NCBI GenBank assembly: GCA_937895825.1 | Contig: CALBKP010000005.1 | Location: 1-20,717 of the forward strand | Reading direction: 5' to 3' | Source of the DNA: an uncultured Alistipes sp. | GTDB lineage: Bacteria > Bacteroidota > Bacteroidia > Bacteroidales > Rikenellaceae | DNA length: 20,717 bases | In this document: in pieces, positions 1 through 8,241 of the stretch | How positions within the stretch are numbered: position 1 is the first letter of the stretch | How the letters are laid out: each line of letters begins with the position of its first letter | Translations under genes and position numbers: made by a program | The notes under the pieces: generated by a model | What the model saw: only the letters and a program-made list of their open reading frames with translations | Told to the model about the DNA's origin: nothing | Database searches by the model: none

Positions 1-698
1 GCCCAACGCCAGTTGTCGGGGATCTCAAGAACAAACGAGTCGTAGAATGGGTAGTGAGTGTAAGATGTCAACGACACATAGTCATCGGCATTCAAGCCCA
101 AAGACTCGTAGAACGACTTAGGAGTGTACTCCTTGCCGTTGTAAGTGAACGTCTCGGGACGCTCGCCGAGGTAGATGTCGTGGATAGCCTCGATAGCCTT
201 CTTCCAGAGGGGCTGACCGTCGGGGCTTACCTGCAAGCTGCGGTGCTTGCCCTTAGCGATAGCTGCAACAACAGCGTCACTAACAGCCGAGAGCTCGTTG
301 TGGTTGCTGAGCTCCTTGCCATACATCACACCAGGACGCATCTCTTCCTCAGGAACGAGACCAAATGCCTCCATTCCGTAGATAACATCGTAGAACGAGC
401 CGCCCTGTGCGAACGACACATCACCATGAGTGCGGACAGCCTTGTCGGCACGGTCGAGGTATGTGTTGTGAACGATGAACATCTCAGAGAAGTCGTACTC
501 ACCCTTGCCCATGCGCAAAAGCTCCGACTCAATAAATGCCAATGATGAGTAGCACCAGCAGGTACCTGCCTGGTTCTGATTCTTAATGCTTGTGATAGGG
601 TTCTCCTTCACAACGGTAAACTCGAGAGTTGGTGCCTCCTGAGCCATAACACCCGATGCCATCATAAGACCGAGTGCCAAACCAAAGATTTTCTTCAT
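1..698 (-). CDS. Secreted aminopeptidase C / bleomycin hydrolase-like C1 peptidase (partial)
   Basis: The gene begins at the ATG at 698 on the minus strand and runs off the left edge, so only about 232 N-terminal residues are visible. The first 20 residues form a signal peptide (MKK, a hydrophobic core, then a GVMA-Q cleavage site), so the mature enzyme should act outside the cytoplasm. At residues 43-49 the motif QAGTCWC matches the papain-family active site, with Cys47 as the likely nucleophile. The following SSLAFIESELLRMGKG and the later Y-N-G-K-E-Y-T-P-K-S-F region are typical of the bleomycin hydrolase/PepC branch (family C1B), which trims peptides from the N-terminus. The catalytic His and Asn lie beyond the window edge. 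There are 50 bp between topA and this start and I see no convincing promoter there, so co-transcription with topA is possible. The family call is firm; the substrate is not known. Confidence 0.85.
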   Translation of the reverse strand, partial: MKKIFGLALGLMMASGVMAQEAPTLEFTVVKENPITSIKNQNQAGTCWCYSSLAFIESELLRMGKGEYDFSEMFIVHNTYLDRADKAVRTHGDVSFAQGGSFYDVIYGMEAFGLVPEEEMRPGVMYGKELSNHNELSAVSDAVVAAIAKGKHRSLQVSPDGQPLWKKAIEAIHDIYLGERPETFTYNGKEYTPKSFYESLGLNADDYVSLTSYTHYPFYDSFVLEIPDNWRW

Positions 699-748
699 AA
701 TATAAAATAGTTTTAAGGTAAAATTATTCTGTCTGCACTATATCCACC

Positions 749-3052
749 CTACTTCTTGCTCTTGGCAACGATACGCTGGCAATCGGTATAAGTGAGGTTC
801 TCCACCTTCGTACCCTTCGGCAGGCGGTAGTTCTTGCCGTTATAGGCGATATATGGGCCATACTGTCCGCTCTTAACAACCATAGCGGCATCCTCCGCAA
901 AGGTGCGAATAGGCTCCGAGGCGGCACGCTGCTTGGCGATGCTCTCCTCCAAAAGCGCGATAGCACGCTCACGTGTTACAGTGTATGGATCGTCGGTTTT
1001 AGCGAGCGATGCGAAAGTCTTGCCATGGCGCACATAGGGACCAAACTTACCCACGCCAACCATAATATCCTCGCCATCCTTATCGCCAAGGTTACGCGGC
1101 AAAGCGAAGAGTTCCAATGCCTCCTCCAACGTGATAGACTCGATGAGCTGACCCTTCTTCAACGAAGCGAAGTGTCCCTTGCCACCATCGGGCGACTCAA
1201 GCTCGACCATAGGGCCATAGCGACCAATACGCGCCTTAACCATAAGACCCGTCTTGGGATCAATACCAAGTTCCCTAACCGACTGCATGCTACGGTCGCT
1301 CTGCGTACCAATAGCGTTGTCTACAAGGCGGTGGAAGGGGTCGTAGAAGTCACGAATCATATCGCTCCACGTAATCTCACCATCGGCAACACGGTCAAAC
1401 TCCTTCTCGACGTTTGCTGTGAAGTGGTAGTCCATAATTGACGAGAACTGCGACTCGAGGTAGTCGTTGACAACCATACCTATATCGGTTGGCGCCAGAC
1501 GATTCTTCTCCTTGCCATAACTCTCCGTCGCCATCTTCTCCGAGATCTTATCGCCCACAAGCGTAAGATGCAACGTCTGACGCTTCTGACCATCCTTATT
1601 CTGCTTAACCACGTAGCCACGGTTGATGATCGTAGTAATAGTAGGTGCATAGGTTGAAGGACGACCAATGCCAAGCTCTTCAAGGCGCTTTACAAGTGCC
1701 GCCTCGTTGTAGCGTGACGGAGCAACGCTATAACGCTCCGAGGCTGTGATAGAGGCAGCCTCTACCCTATCGCCAACAGCCATCTTCGGCAGAATGCCAC
1801 CTTCGCCTTCGGTCTCGTGATCCTCATCAACACTCTCCGAGTAAAGGCGCATAAAGCCATCGAAGCGGACAACCTCACCGATAGCCACGAACTGCTCCGA
1901 GCGACGGCTCATATCTATAACTATCTGCGTGCGATCCAACTCCGCGGGCACCATCTGCGATGCCACCGTGCGCTTCCATATAAGGTCATAGAGTCGCTTC
2001 TCGGCAGCCGTACCATCAATCTCGTGACGCTCGATATACGACGGACGTATGGCCTCGTGTGCCTCCTGAGCACCCTTAGACTTGGTCTTGAAGTTATGCG
2101 GATAGGAGTACTTAGCACCAAACAAACGTGTAATCTCGTTCTTACACTGCGAGATTGCCATATCCGAGAGATTTACCGAGTCGGTACGCATATAGGTAAT
2201 AAGACCCTGCTCGTAGAGTCGCTGCGCTACGGACATCGTCTGCGACACACTCATACCGAGTCTACGGCCAGCCTCCTGCTGCAAAGTAGAGGTGGTAAAC
2301 GGAGGTGCTGCATATCGCTGCAAGGGCTTCTCCTCGGCCTTAGACACCATGAACTGCTCACCCACACAACCACGTAAGAACTGCTCGGCCTCGTCGCGCG
2401 TAGCAAAGCCCTGCGACAAAGAGGCCTTAAAGAGAGTCTTGTTCGTATCACCTGCGGCATAGAACTGTGCCACAACACGGAACTGCGCCTGTGGCTTAAA
2501 AGCGATGATGTCGCGCTCGCGCTCAACGATAAGTCGCACGGCAACGCTCTGCACACGACCCGCCGAAAGAGCCGGGCGCACCTTCTTCCACAATACGGGC
2601 GAGAGCTCAAAGCCTACCAGACGATCCAACACACGGCGTGCCTGCTGGGCATTAACAAGGTTTAAGTCTATCGTTCTGGGATTCTCGATAGCGCTGAGGA
2701 TGGCACGCTGTGTAATCTCATGGAAGACGATACGCTTCGTGCGGTCAATAGGCAGGTCGAGCACCTTAGCCAGGTGCCATGCAATAGCCTCTCCCTCGCG
2801 GTCCTCATCGGATGCCAACCATACGGTCTTTGCCGCACGCGAGAGGCGCGATAGCTCATCAACAACCTTGCGCTTATCCTCTGGAATCTCATATATGGGC
2901 TCAAACTCGTTATCGAGGTTGATGCCGAGTCCCTTCTTTGCCAGGTCGCGAATGTGACCGAAGCTCGACTTAACCATATAGTCCTTACCGAGAAATTTCT
3001 CGATGGTCTTAGCCTTAGCTGGAGACTCTACTATAACTAAATTTTCTTGCAT
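749..3052 (-). CDS. topA: DNA topoisomerase I (type IA)
   Basis: This 767-residue enzyme relaxes negative supercoils by a transient single-strand break. The Toprim domain opens the protein (LVIVESPAKAKTIEKFLG, with the metal-binding ASDEDREGEA near residue 80). The nucleophile is the Tyr in LITYMRTDS, about residue 287. The C-terminus carries two or three glycine/aromatic topoisomerase repeats (ARIGRYGPMVELE, VGKFGPYVRHGK, KSGQYGPYIAYNGKNYRLP) and a lysine-rich tail, with no Cys4 zinc fingers; that tail type is common in Bacteroidota. The reading frame can be extended to a GTG at 3055, but the adjacent ATG at 3052 is the better start because MQENLVIVESPAK fits the family. The gene lies 84 bp after the DUF4270 lipoprotein stop, with a hairpin in that gap. 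I see no Shine-Dalgarno and no convincing TAnnTTTG promoter there. Confidence 0.97.
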   Translation of the reverse strand: MQENLVIVESPAKAKTIEKFLGKDYMVKSSFGHIRDLAKKGLGINLDNEFEPIYEIPEDKRKVVDELSRLSRAAKTVWLASDEDREGEAIAWHLAKVLDLPIDRTKRIVFHEITQRAILSAIENPRTIDLNLVNAQQARRVLDRLVGFELSPVLWKKVRPALSAGRVQSVAVRLIVERERDIIAFKPQAQFRVVAQFYAAGDTNKTLFKASLSQGFATRDEAEQFLRGCVGEQFMVSKAEEKPLQRYAAPPFTTSTLQQEAGRRLGMSVSQTMSVAQRLYEQGLITYMRTDSVNLSDMAISQCKNEITRLFGAKYSYPHNFKTKSKGAQEAHEAIRPSYIERHEIDGTAAEKRLYDLIWKRTVASQMVPAELDRTQIVIDMSRRSEQFVAIGEVVRFDGFMRLYSESVDEDHETEGEGGILPKMAVGDRVEAASITASERYSVAPSRYNEAALVKRLEELGIGRPSTYAPTITTIINRGYVVKQNKDGQKRQTLHLTLVGDKISEKMATESYGKEKNRLAPTDIGMVVNDYLESQFSSIMDYHFTANVEKEFDRVADGEITWSDMIRDFYDPFHRLVDNAIGTQSDRSMQSVRELGIDPKTGLMVKARIGRYGPMVELESPDGGKGHFASLKKGQLIESITLEEALELFALPRNLGDKDGEDIMVGVGKFGPYVRHGKTFASLAKTDDPYTVTRERAIALLEESIAKQRAASEPIRTFAEDAAMVVKSGQYGPYIAYNGKNYRLPKGTKVENLTYTDCQRIVAKSKK

Positions 3053-3080
3053 CACTACTATTCTTTATACATAACAGCAA

Positions 3081-3104
3081 AACCTAAGCTGTAAAACTTA
3101 GGTT
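3081..3104 (-). terminator. Hairpin between the DUF4270 gene and topA, candidate terminator
   Basis: There is a perfect 8-bp inverted repeat, AACCTAAG (3081-3088) and CTTAGGTT (3097-3104), with an 8-nt loop. On the minus strand the stem extends to AGCGAACCTAAG / CTTAGGTTTTGCT with one bulged base. It lies 33 nt after the DUF4270 stop codon. The downstream U-run is short and interrupted (UUUUGCUG), so this is a weak terminator. It could instead be a 5' leader hairpin of topA. Confidence 0.45.
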
Positions 3105-3136
3105 CGCTAAAATGCTATATATATCGTATTATCACT

Positions 3137-4789
3137 CTAATTTACAATGGTATATATTAACTCTAACTTCATTGGAGCAGCATTCTCGACCCCATCGAAC
3201 ACACCGCTCATACCCTCGATTTTCTGTCTGCGGAGGCTAAACATCGAGTAGGCCTCGGGGCCGAGATAGAAGCGGCGCAAGGCCACCAATGACTCACCCT
3301 CGGTGTACCCCTCCGAGAACTTGGCGAAGTCCACGATGCCCTCCTCGTTGGCACTCTTTGCCGCCTGTAACATGAGCGTCTGCACGTAGGCAGAGACATC
3401 CATCGTATAGCCCGCAATCGAGCGGTTAAGGAATCCACCATAGGCCAGCGTATAGCTCGACTCAACAGCGTAGTTGTAGTCGGCAATGGCTATGCGATTC
3501 TGATAATCTACATACATACCCATACGCAACATCGAGTCATCCAACAGCGGGGTCACCGTAGCTGGGTCGATAACCATATAGTCGTACATCGAGCCTGCTG
3601 GATATACATCGTCAAGATAGATATGCACGAGTGCCTGATTTACCGATACCGTAGCATCTCCCGCCTCCAAAACGATGTTAGCGAGCGACTGTATGCACTC
3701 ATCCGTAAACGACACCTCGGTAACTACACCACCCATACCCTCAACATAGCCTACATTTACATCGACACCCGAAGAGAGATCCTCAACGTTGAACTGCGCC
3801 TCGGCGTAGTCATGGTTCACGGTGTTTATCGACACATTGCCTGCGTTAATATCGTAGTTTGAAGGATCCAAGTAGAGGTTATAGACCATATACGTCGTAT
3901 CGCGTATGATGGTTGGATCCTCCTCATAACGGCCACGCGAATAGAGCAACAATGCCGTATTGCCAAGGTCTGTTGCAAACATAGCGCCCTCACCCTCAAT
4001 CTCTTCCTCCGCAGGGGCGATATAGATACCGCGCACCACGTCGAGGAACTTGAGCTCGTTACCATTGACATAAAGGCTATCTTTATCCAGCGCAAAGCCA
4101 CCATTATCCTCAAGATCGGTCATAAGCATAAGACGCTTAATATAATCTCTCGTGGCGGGGGTCTCCTCGAGAAGCACCTCACAATTTGCAGGGTCCGCCA
4201 TATCGCCTACGTAGACACCCTTATCAGGGTTAGGATAGTCGAACTCAAAGATAGGCTCCGAAGAGATATATGGCGTAGGATCAAAATTTACGTAGAACGA
4301 CGTATCGCTACTTAGTGTAAGGTAGTCGTTTGAGGTGATCTCGTAAATAGCAAAGCGATGCTTGCGCGTTGTATCGCCATGGTAATCCGTAACATACAAC
4401 GATAGCTGCATAGAGTCGAATATAGGACGATAGCCCCAGCCACGCTCCTTAGGAAGTGAGAGGCTGAAGACCATCTGCGACATAAAGCCAGCACGGCGCT
4501 CACCAAACGCTGCGCTCTTCTCCGCGCCGAAGTAACCAACCTCAATATTTGACGAGGCGATAGAGTCGGTCTTATACAGACGCGTTGAGAAGAGCGAACA
4601 CTCACTCTCCTTACCCTCCGACCTTACCACACCAAGCTCATATACACGGCGCTTAAGCTCCATATTTTGGTTCGTGGGAATGAACTCCGAACCTAACGTG
4701 TAGTCTACCTCGGTGGTACATCCCCCACACAAGAGCGACATAACTACACATCCTACCACAGAGACAAGCAGTCTCTTATAATTCGTCAT
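3137..4789 (-). CDS. DUF4270 family putative lipoprotein
   Basis: The protein is 550 residues from the ATG at 4789. The frame stays open upstream to 4909, but that extension lies inside the preceding glycogen-synthase-like gene, and the signal sequence begins at 4789 (MTNYKRLLVSVVGCVVMSLL). A lipobox-like LCGGC follows, then TTEVDYTLGSEFIPTNQN, the characteristic N-terminal region of DUF4270 proteins of Bacteroidota. The Cys at lipobox position -3 is atypical, so lipidation is probable rather than certain. The rest is polar, rich in Asp, Tyr and beta-type segments, without membrane spans, which fits an envelope lipoprotein of unknown function. Its first 14 bp overlap the end of the upstream gene (4776-4789), so the two are probably translationally coupled. 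No enzymatic motif is visible. Confidence 0.85.
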   Translation of the reverse strand: MTNYKRLLVSVVGCVVMSLLCGGCTTEVDYTLGSEFIPTNQNMELKRRVYELGVVRSEGKESECSLFSTRLYKTDSIASSNIEVGYFGAEKSAAFGERRAGFMSQMVFSLSLPKERGWGYRPIFDSMQLSLYVTDYHGDTTRKHRFAIYEITSNDYLTLSSDTSFYVNFDPTPYISSEPIFEFDYPNPDKGVYVGDMADPANCEVLLEETPATRDYIKRLMLMTDLEDNGGFALDKDSLYVNGNELKFLDVVRGIYIAPAEEEIEGEGAMFATDLGNTALLLYSRGRYEEDPTIIRDTTYMVYNLYLDPSNYDINAGNVSINTVNHDYAEAQFNVEDLSSGVDVNVGYVEGMGGVVTEVSFTDECIQSLANIVLEAGDATVSVNQALVHIYLDDVYPAGSMYDYMVIDPATVTPLLDDSMLRMGMYVDYQNRIAIADYNYAVESSYTLAYGGFLNRSIAGYTMDVSAYVQTLMLQAAKSANEEGIVDFAKFSEGYTEGESLVALRRFYLGPEAYSMFSLRRQKIEGMSGVFDGVENAAPMKLELIYTIVN

Positions 4790-5582
4790 AGAACTTCTTA
4801 TAATTATCGAAGACCTCCTTAGCGTCGCCCTCAACATAGTCGAGGACATGCTTACCACGACTCTTGGCATACTCCACAATCTCGCGGTCAGCATCGGCCG
4901 AGGTGACAATCACACCATCGGCATAATCAATAACGAAGCGATAGAGATTTTGGTATGATGGGTCCTCCAAAATTTTCATACCACTATCCATAATGCCCTC
5001 ACCCTCGAGCTTCTGCTTGAAATCTGCAGCGAGGCTACCATCGAACTTATCGTCCGAAAGCGAGAGTACAATCTTCACATCGCGGAACAATGGGTCGTCA
5101 TAGAAGACCTTCTTCAGGTACATCGGAACAACAGCTGAGAACCATCCGTGGCAGTGAACAATCGTAGGCGACCAACGCAACTTCTTGACTGTCTCTAACA
5201 TTCCTCTTGCGAAGAAGATGGCACGGTCGTCGTTATCCTCAAACATCGCACCATTCTCATCACGAAGAATGGCACGGCGTGAAAAGTAGTCGTCGTTGTC
5301 GATGAAGTATATCTGAATACGAGCCGCAGGTATTGATGCCACCTTGATAATGAGCTGATGGTCGTTATCATTGATAATAAGGTTCATACCCGAAAGGCGG
5401 ATAACCTCGTGTAACTGGTTTCTACGCTCATTGATACAACCATAGCGGGGCATGAATGTACGTACTTCGGCACCACGCTCCTGCATCTGGCGCGCCATCT
5501 CGAGACTCAACTTCGAGAAATCATTCTCGGGGAGATATGGAGAGATCTCCTGACAAACGTACAATATCTTGTTTGTTGCCAT
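4776..5582 (-). CDS. Glycogen/starch synthase-like protein, GT5 N-terminal domain only
   Basis: This 268-residue protein matches only the N-terminal Rossmann half of GT5 glycogen synthases. It shows NKILYVCQEISPYLPENDF at the start, ARQMQERGAEVRTFMPRYG, YFIDNDDYF, and IVHCHGWFSAVVPMYLKK at about residue 150. Full-length GlgA is about 480 residues, and the C-terminal GT1-type half that binds the nucleotide sugar is absent here. The canonical ADP-glucose loop K-T-G-G-L near the N-terminus is replaced by PENDFSKLS. Short forms like this are known from other Bacteroidota, so I do not read it as a recent truncation; the ORF ends cleanly and overlaps the next gene. Annotation pipelines usually call it glycogen synthase, but catalysis as a normal synthase is doubtful. 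A promoter-like element lies in the 39-bp gap after queA. Confidence 0.85.
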   Translation of the reverse strand: MATNKILYVCQEISPYLPENDFSKLSLEMARQMQERGAEVRTFMPRYGCINERRNQLHEVIRLSGMNLIINDNDHQLIIKVASIPAARIQIYFIDNDDYFSRRAILRDENGAMFEDNDDRAIFFARGMLETVKKLRWSPTIVHCHGWFSAVVPMYLKKVFYDDPLFRDVKIVLSLSDDKFDGSLAADFKQKLEGEGIMDSGMKILEDPSYQNLYRFVIDYADGVIVTSADADREIVEYAKSRGKHVLDYVEGDAKEVFDNYKKFYDEL

Positions 5583-5602
5583 AATATACTTACTTCACTA
5601 TG

Positions 5603-5633
5603 CAAATATAGTAAATTTTTTCTACAAAATCAA
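5603..5633 (-). promoter_or_regulatory. Bacteroidota-type promoter for the glycogen-synthase-like gene and DUF4270
   Basis: On the minus strand the -7 box is TATATTTG (5610-5603), matching TAnnTTTG, and a TTG lies 20 nt upstream (5633-5631). The -7 box falls in the 39-bp gap between queA and the gene starting at 5582, and the -33 box is inside the 3' end of queA. The predicted transcript would start near 5596, about 14 nt before the ATG. This suggests the last two genes of the run can be expressed independently of queA. Confidence 0.5.
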
Positions 5634-6671
5634 CATTGCGTCGCCATAAGTGCCGAAACGATAGCCCTCCTCGCGTGCAATATTATACGCACTCATAACC
5701 AGGTCGTAACCACCAAAAGCCGCCACCATCATCAACTGCGTTGAGTAAGGTAGGTGGAAGTTCGACACAAAGGCATCGGCCGCGGTGAACTGGTAGGGGT
5801 GGAAGATAAACTTATTAGTCCATCCATCCATAGGCTTAAGCATACCACCAACCGACACGGCAGTCTCCATAGCACGCATAACGGTAGTACCGATAGCTAC
5901 AACCTTATGGCCATCGCGCTTGGTCTGGTTGATGACTTCAACGGTCTCAGGCGTAACAACAAACTGCTCAGAGTCCATCTTATGCTTCGACAGATCCTCG
6001 ACATCAACCGTGCGGAAGTTACCAAGACCTACGTGTAGCGTAAGGAAAGCACGCTCGATGCCCTTAATCTCCATGCGCTTCATAAGGTGCTTTGAGAAGT
6101 GCAAACCCGCTGTAGGAGCTGCCACAGCACCCTCCTTATCGGCATAAATCGTCTGATACCACTCGGCATCCTCAGGCTCGACCTTCTCTCTCACCCAACG
6201 AGGCAGCGGTGTCTCACCGAGGTTGTACAACGCCTCCTTGAACTCCTCGTACGAACCATCGAAGAGGAATCTGAGTGTACGACCACGCGACGTTGTATTG
6301 TCTATAACCTCTGCTCCCATAAGTTCGTCGTTACCGAAATAGAGCTTATTGCCAATACGTATCTTACGCGCTGGATCTACAAGGACATCCCACAAGCGAA
6401 GCTCGCTGTTGAGCTCGCGAAGCAAGAAGATCTCAATATCAGCACCCGTCTTCTCTTTGCATCCCTGCAAACGTGCTGGGAATACCTTCGTGTCGTTGAA
6501 CACGAACATATCCTTTTCGTCAAAATACTCGATAATATCCTTGAAGATGCGATGCTCGATTTCACCCGTAGAGCGGTGTAATACCATAAGACGAGCATCA
6601 TCACGATTTACCGTCGGATACTTCGCAATCATATCCTCGGTAAACTCAAAACCATACTGCGATAACTTCAT
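5622..6671 (-). CDS. queA: S-adenosylmethionine:tRNA ribosyltransferase-isomerase
   Basis: QueA transfers and isomerises the ribosyl group of S-adenosylmethionine onto 7-aminomethyl-7-deazaguanine in tRNA, giving epoxyqueuosine at the wobble position. The 349-residue product carries family signatures in order: MFVFNDTKVFPARLQG (about 55-70), KTGADIEIFLLRE, GETPLPRW, EGAVAAPTAGLHFS, and LHVGLGNFRTVDVEDLSKHKM. The C-terminal FHLPYSTQLMMVAAFGG is also typical. The frame extends 10 codons upstream, but the ATG at 6671 (MKLSQYGFEF) fits family N-termini. It lies 49 bp after truB on the same strand, so two tRNA-modification genes sit together. Confidence 0.97.
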   Translation of the reverse strand: MKLSQYGFEFTEDMIAKYPTVNRDDARLMVLHRSTGEIEHRIFKDIIEYFDEKDMFVFNDTKVFPARLQGCKEKTGADIEIFLLRELNSELRLWDVLVDPARKIRIGNKLYFGNDELMGAEVIDNTTSRGRTLRFLFDGSYEEFKEALYNLGETPLPRWVREKVEPEDAEWYQTIYADKEGAVAAPTAGLHFSKHLMKRMEIKGIERAFLTLHVGLGNFRTVDVEDLSKHKMDSEQFVVTPETVEVINQTKRDGHKVVAIGTTVMRAMETAVSVGGMLKPMDGWTNKFIFHPYQFTAADAFVSNFHLPYSTQLMMVAAFGGYDLVMSAYNIAREEGYRFGTYGDAMLIL

Positions 6672-6720
6672 ATATTGTTCAAAAAAACGTGTAACAATCA
6701 AATATTATACGTAAAAAGTT

Positions 6721-7434
6721 CTATTTTGTTTCACACTCGCGTAATTTTTCCATAAACGCATCGAGCGTGTGCGCCTCCTCAACCCTAAAGTCACCGCTAC
6801 GCGTACGGCGCAACGACGTGAGGTATGCACCACTATTCAAGATTTCGCCAATCTCGAAGGCGAGCGAGCGGATATAGGTTCCCTTGCTACACTCCACCCT
6901 AATCTTGATTCTTGGCAGGTCGTACTCCACAAGCTCCATGGCGTAGATATTGATTTTTGCACGCTTGAGCTCCACCTCCTCACCGGCACGTGCAAACTCA
7001 TAGGCACGCACGCCCTGCACCTTCTTTGCCGAATACTGCGGTGGCAGTTGCTCACGCTCGCCCGTGAGCGATTGTAGTGCCGCCTCGACAGCCTCGCGTG
7101 TGATATGCTCCGTAGGATATGTGGCATCGACCTCGTGCTCCATATCGCCACTCGGCGTAGTGGCACCGAGCATAAGTTCCGCCACATACTCCTTCTGCTC
7201 GGCCTGGAGGCTCTCCACGCGCTTCGTGGCGCGACCTATGCAGACGATGAGTATGCCCGTAGCCAATGGGTCGAGCGTACCGGCATGGCCAATCTTAATC
7301 TTTGGATGGCCGCACTTACGCAGCTGAAATTTTATCTTACGCACCACATCTGCCGATGTCCACTCGTAAGGCTTATCAATAATGGCTACGTAGCCTTCGG
7401 GGAAGTCTACCCCTTGCAATGTAAAATTCTCCAT
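6721..7434 (-). CDS. truB: tRNA pseudouridine(55) synthase
   Basis: TruB makes pseudouridine at position 55 in the T-loop of tRNAs. The 237-residue product has the catalytic motif GHAGTLDPLATG with Asp55 as the nucleophile. Further family signatures are IDKPYEWTSADVVRKIK near residue 20, QLPPQYSAKKVQGVRAYEFARAG in the middle and ECSKGTYIRSLAFEIGE near residue 185. The protein ends soon after LRRTRSGDFRVEEAHTLD, so it lacks the extra C-terminal PUA domain of longer TruB proteins; this length is usual for short TruB forms. The start is 6 bp after the uppP stop, consistent with co-transcription. Confidence 0.96.
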   Translation of the reverse strand: MENFTLQGVDFPEGYVAIIDKPYEWTSADVVRKIKFQLRKCGHPKIKIGHAGTLDPLATGILIVCIGRATKRVESLQAEQKEYVAELMLGATTPSGDMEHEVDATYPTEHITREAVEAALQSLTGEREQLPPQYSAKKVQGVRAYEFARAGEEVELKRAKINIYAMELVEYDLPRIKIRVECSKGTYIRSLAFEIGEILNSGAYLTSLRRTRSGDFRVEEAHTLDAFMEKLRECETK

Positions 7435-7440
7435 CTAAAA

Positions 7441-8235
7441 TTATAATATGTATGAGCCAATAGCCAAACAGCCAACAATGGCACAATAGATAGCAAACCA
7501 GATGAGCTTGCCACGCTTAACAATATCAATCATAAAGCGGCAAGCCAAACATCCAACGACAAATGCCGAGACAAAGCCCGCAATCAGGGGCATAACGCCG
7601 ATACCCGTAACAGCCATGCCGCCATCCAAGATATCCAAGAACGACTGACCGATGATTGGAGCCAAGACCATAAGGAACGAGAAGGTTGCAACGGCAGCCT
7701 TATTATTACCAAGCAACAAGCCAGTGGCGATTGTCGTGCCTGAGCGTGAGAGGCCGGGCATCGAGGCTACCGCCTGGCTAAGACCTATGATGAAGGCATC
7801 GCGGTACGATATTGTCTGCTTCTGGCGCGGACGAGCGTAGTAGGCAAACGTAAGAAGGAGTGCCGTGAGCAATAGCATACCTCCCACAACGGCCATGATA
7901 TAGTCCGAGCCAAGCATCGCATCAATCTGATCCTTGAAGAGCAGACCCACAATACCAATAGGTATCATCGAGATTATGAGCTTCAATATATAACTCTTCT
8001 CCTCGTTCATACCACGCGAAAATAACCCCTTCAAGAGTCCCCATATCTCACCCCAAAGGACGACGATGGTACTCAGTACCGTAGCAGCATGCAACAAAAC
8101 ATCGAATGTGAGGTTCTCCTCAATCTCAACACCCAAGAGCTCCTTGGCCAGCTGAAGGTGGCCGCTACTCGACACAGGCAGGAACTCCGTGAGTCCTTGC
8201 ACCATGCCCAAAATTATTGCTTCAATGATATCCAC
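7441..8235 (-). CDS. uppP: Undecaprenyl-diphosphatase (BacA/UppP family)
   Basis: This 264-residue integral membrane enzyme dephosphorylates undecaprenyl diphosphate to recycle the lipid carrier of peptidoglycan and other envelope glycans. The first signature is QGLTEFLPVSSSGHLQLA (residues 13-30), containing the (E/Q)xxxE element (Gln13, Glu17) and His26. The second is PGLSRSGTT (residues 160-168) with the conserved Arg164. About seven or eight hydrophobic segments span the protein, as expected. It sits 6 bp after DUF3098 and 6 bp before truB. The family confers bacitracin tolerance when overexpressed; here the setting looks housekeeping. Confidence 0.96.
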   Translation of the reverse strand: MDIIEAIILGMVQGLTEFLPVSSSGHLQLAKELLGVEIEENLTFDVLLHAATVLSTIVVLWGEIWGLLKGLFSRGMNEEKSYILKLIISMIPIGIVGLLFKDQIDAMLGSDYIMAVVGGMLLLTALLLTFAYYARPRQKQTISYRDAFIIGLSQAVASMPGLSRSGTTIATGLLLGNNKAAVATFSFLMVLAPIIGQSFLDILDGGMAVTGIGVMPLIAGFVSAFVVGCLACRFMIDIVKRGKLIWFAIYCAIVGCLAIGSYIL

Positions 8236-8241
8236 CCTCTG

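Noticed and set aside
54..545. Long plus-strand open frame opposite the aminopeptidase C gene
   Set aside because: The minus-strand reading has a signal peptide and the papain-type active site; the plus-strand product matches nothing and is an antisense shadow.
1817..2377. Plus-strand open frame of 186 codons opposite topA
   Set aside because: topA is unambiguous on the other strand and the antisense product is rich in Leu/Arg/His without domains.
4790..4909. Upstream extension of the DUF4270 frame by 40 codons
   Set aside because: The extension lies within the glycogen-synthase-like gene and would bury the signal peptide; the ATG at 4789 gives a normal lipoprotein start.
6672..6720. Possible promoter between truB and queA
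   Set aside because: The only candidate, TA-ATA-TTTG, has three spacer bases instead of two and no clear -33 box, so I did not call it.
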